This document shows, one piece after another, positions 63,971 to 64,000 of a stretch of 64,000 nt of DNA. Source of the DNA: Amphirosellinia nigrospora. Its lineage: Eukaryota > Ascomycota > Sordariomycetes > Xylariales > Xylariaceae. The notes beneath the pieces are model-generated. The model saw nothing but the letters and a program-made list of their open reading frames with translations, was not told the DNA's origin and searched no databases. The DNA is taken from positions 6,235,569-6,299,568 of the forward strand of contig SCHM01000002.1 of NCBI GenBank assembly GCA_004123355.1. The letters run 5' to 3'. Within the stretch, counting starts at the first letter, position 1, and the number at the start of each line of letters is the position of its first letter. The position numbers and the translations under genes were made by a program.

Positions 63971-64000
63971 ATGCCAAGAGCACCTTCCAGCCCTCAACAG
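63971..64000 (+). CDS. Possible first codons of a gene cut by the window edge
   Basis: An ATG in the context GGAAATGCC opens ten codons (MPRAPSSPQQ) that run off the end. The preceding 200 bases are C/T-rich and contain GGCTGA..TCAGCC, like a promoter or leader. Ten codons are too few to judge. Confidence 0.2.
   Translation, partial: MPRAPSSPQQ

Overview
The window looks like nuclear DNA of a filamentous ascomycete (Pezizomycotina; the class is not resolved). The evidence is: short GT..AG introns of about 43 to 143 nt with CTAAC/CTGAC-type branch sites; a HET-domain gene; an AA9 copper mono-oxygenase; a fungal rhodopsin/PTH11-type membrane protein; a canonical fungal farnesyl diphosphate synthase; and a 23.7 kb block with the mutation signature of RIP (repeat-induced point mutation).

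Layout. Positions 1 to about 23755 are a very AT-rich isochore with no gene, full of stop codons and almost free of CpA/TpG. It still holds simple repeats, a palindrome, a minisatellite and at least two pairs of diverged repeat copies. The block ends abruptly and normal-composition DNA follows: an intronless nucleotidyltransferase plus APH-type kinase fusion (25327-27421, minus), a clear MITE with 108-bp inverted termini and TA target duplication (27771-28140), a four-exon DUF2306 membrane protein (28673-30040, plus), an intact seven-exon cytochrome P450 (31219-33378, minus), and a damaged second P450 (36906-38925, minus). A gene-poor 5-kb stretch with several copies of a tRNA-derived SINE-like repeat comes next. 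After it come farnesyl diphosphate synthase (44068-45307, minus), the anaphase-promoting complex subunit Cdc23/Apc8 (46405-48586, plus), an AA9 LPMO (49461-50944, plus), a rhodopsin/PTH11-type receptor-like protein (51727-53152, minus), a HET-domain protein (54435-56407, minus) and a GPI-anchored wall protein built of YPTETPT repeats (58939-59908, minus). The last 4 kb show no gene I can support, except a possible start codon at 63971.

How the genes relate. FPP synthase makes the C15 precursor of sterols and terpenoids, and two CYP65-like P450s lie within 13 kb of it. No terpene cyclase is visible, so a terpenoid cluster is only a hypothesis. The LPMO, wall protein, receptor-like protein and HET protein are surface, secreted or self-recognition functions common in accessory fungal regions.

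Two observations cut across genes. First, three introns at non-homologous positions in the two P450 genes share sequence, including a 19-nt identical block between two of them. This resembles introner-like elements. Second, eight genes carry reading-frame breaks, nearly all explained by loss of one base, usually in a short homopolymer. They include Cdc23 and FPP synthase, which are essential in well-studied fungi. This points to consensus errors in the assembly more than to decay, so most of these genes should be treated as probably functional until re-sequenced.
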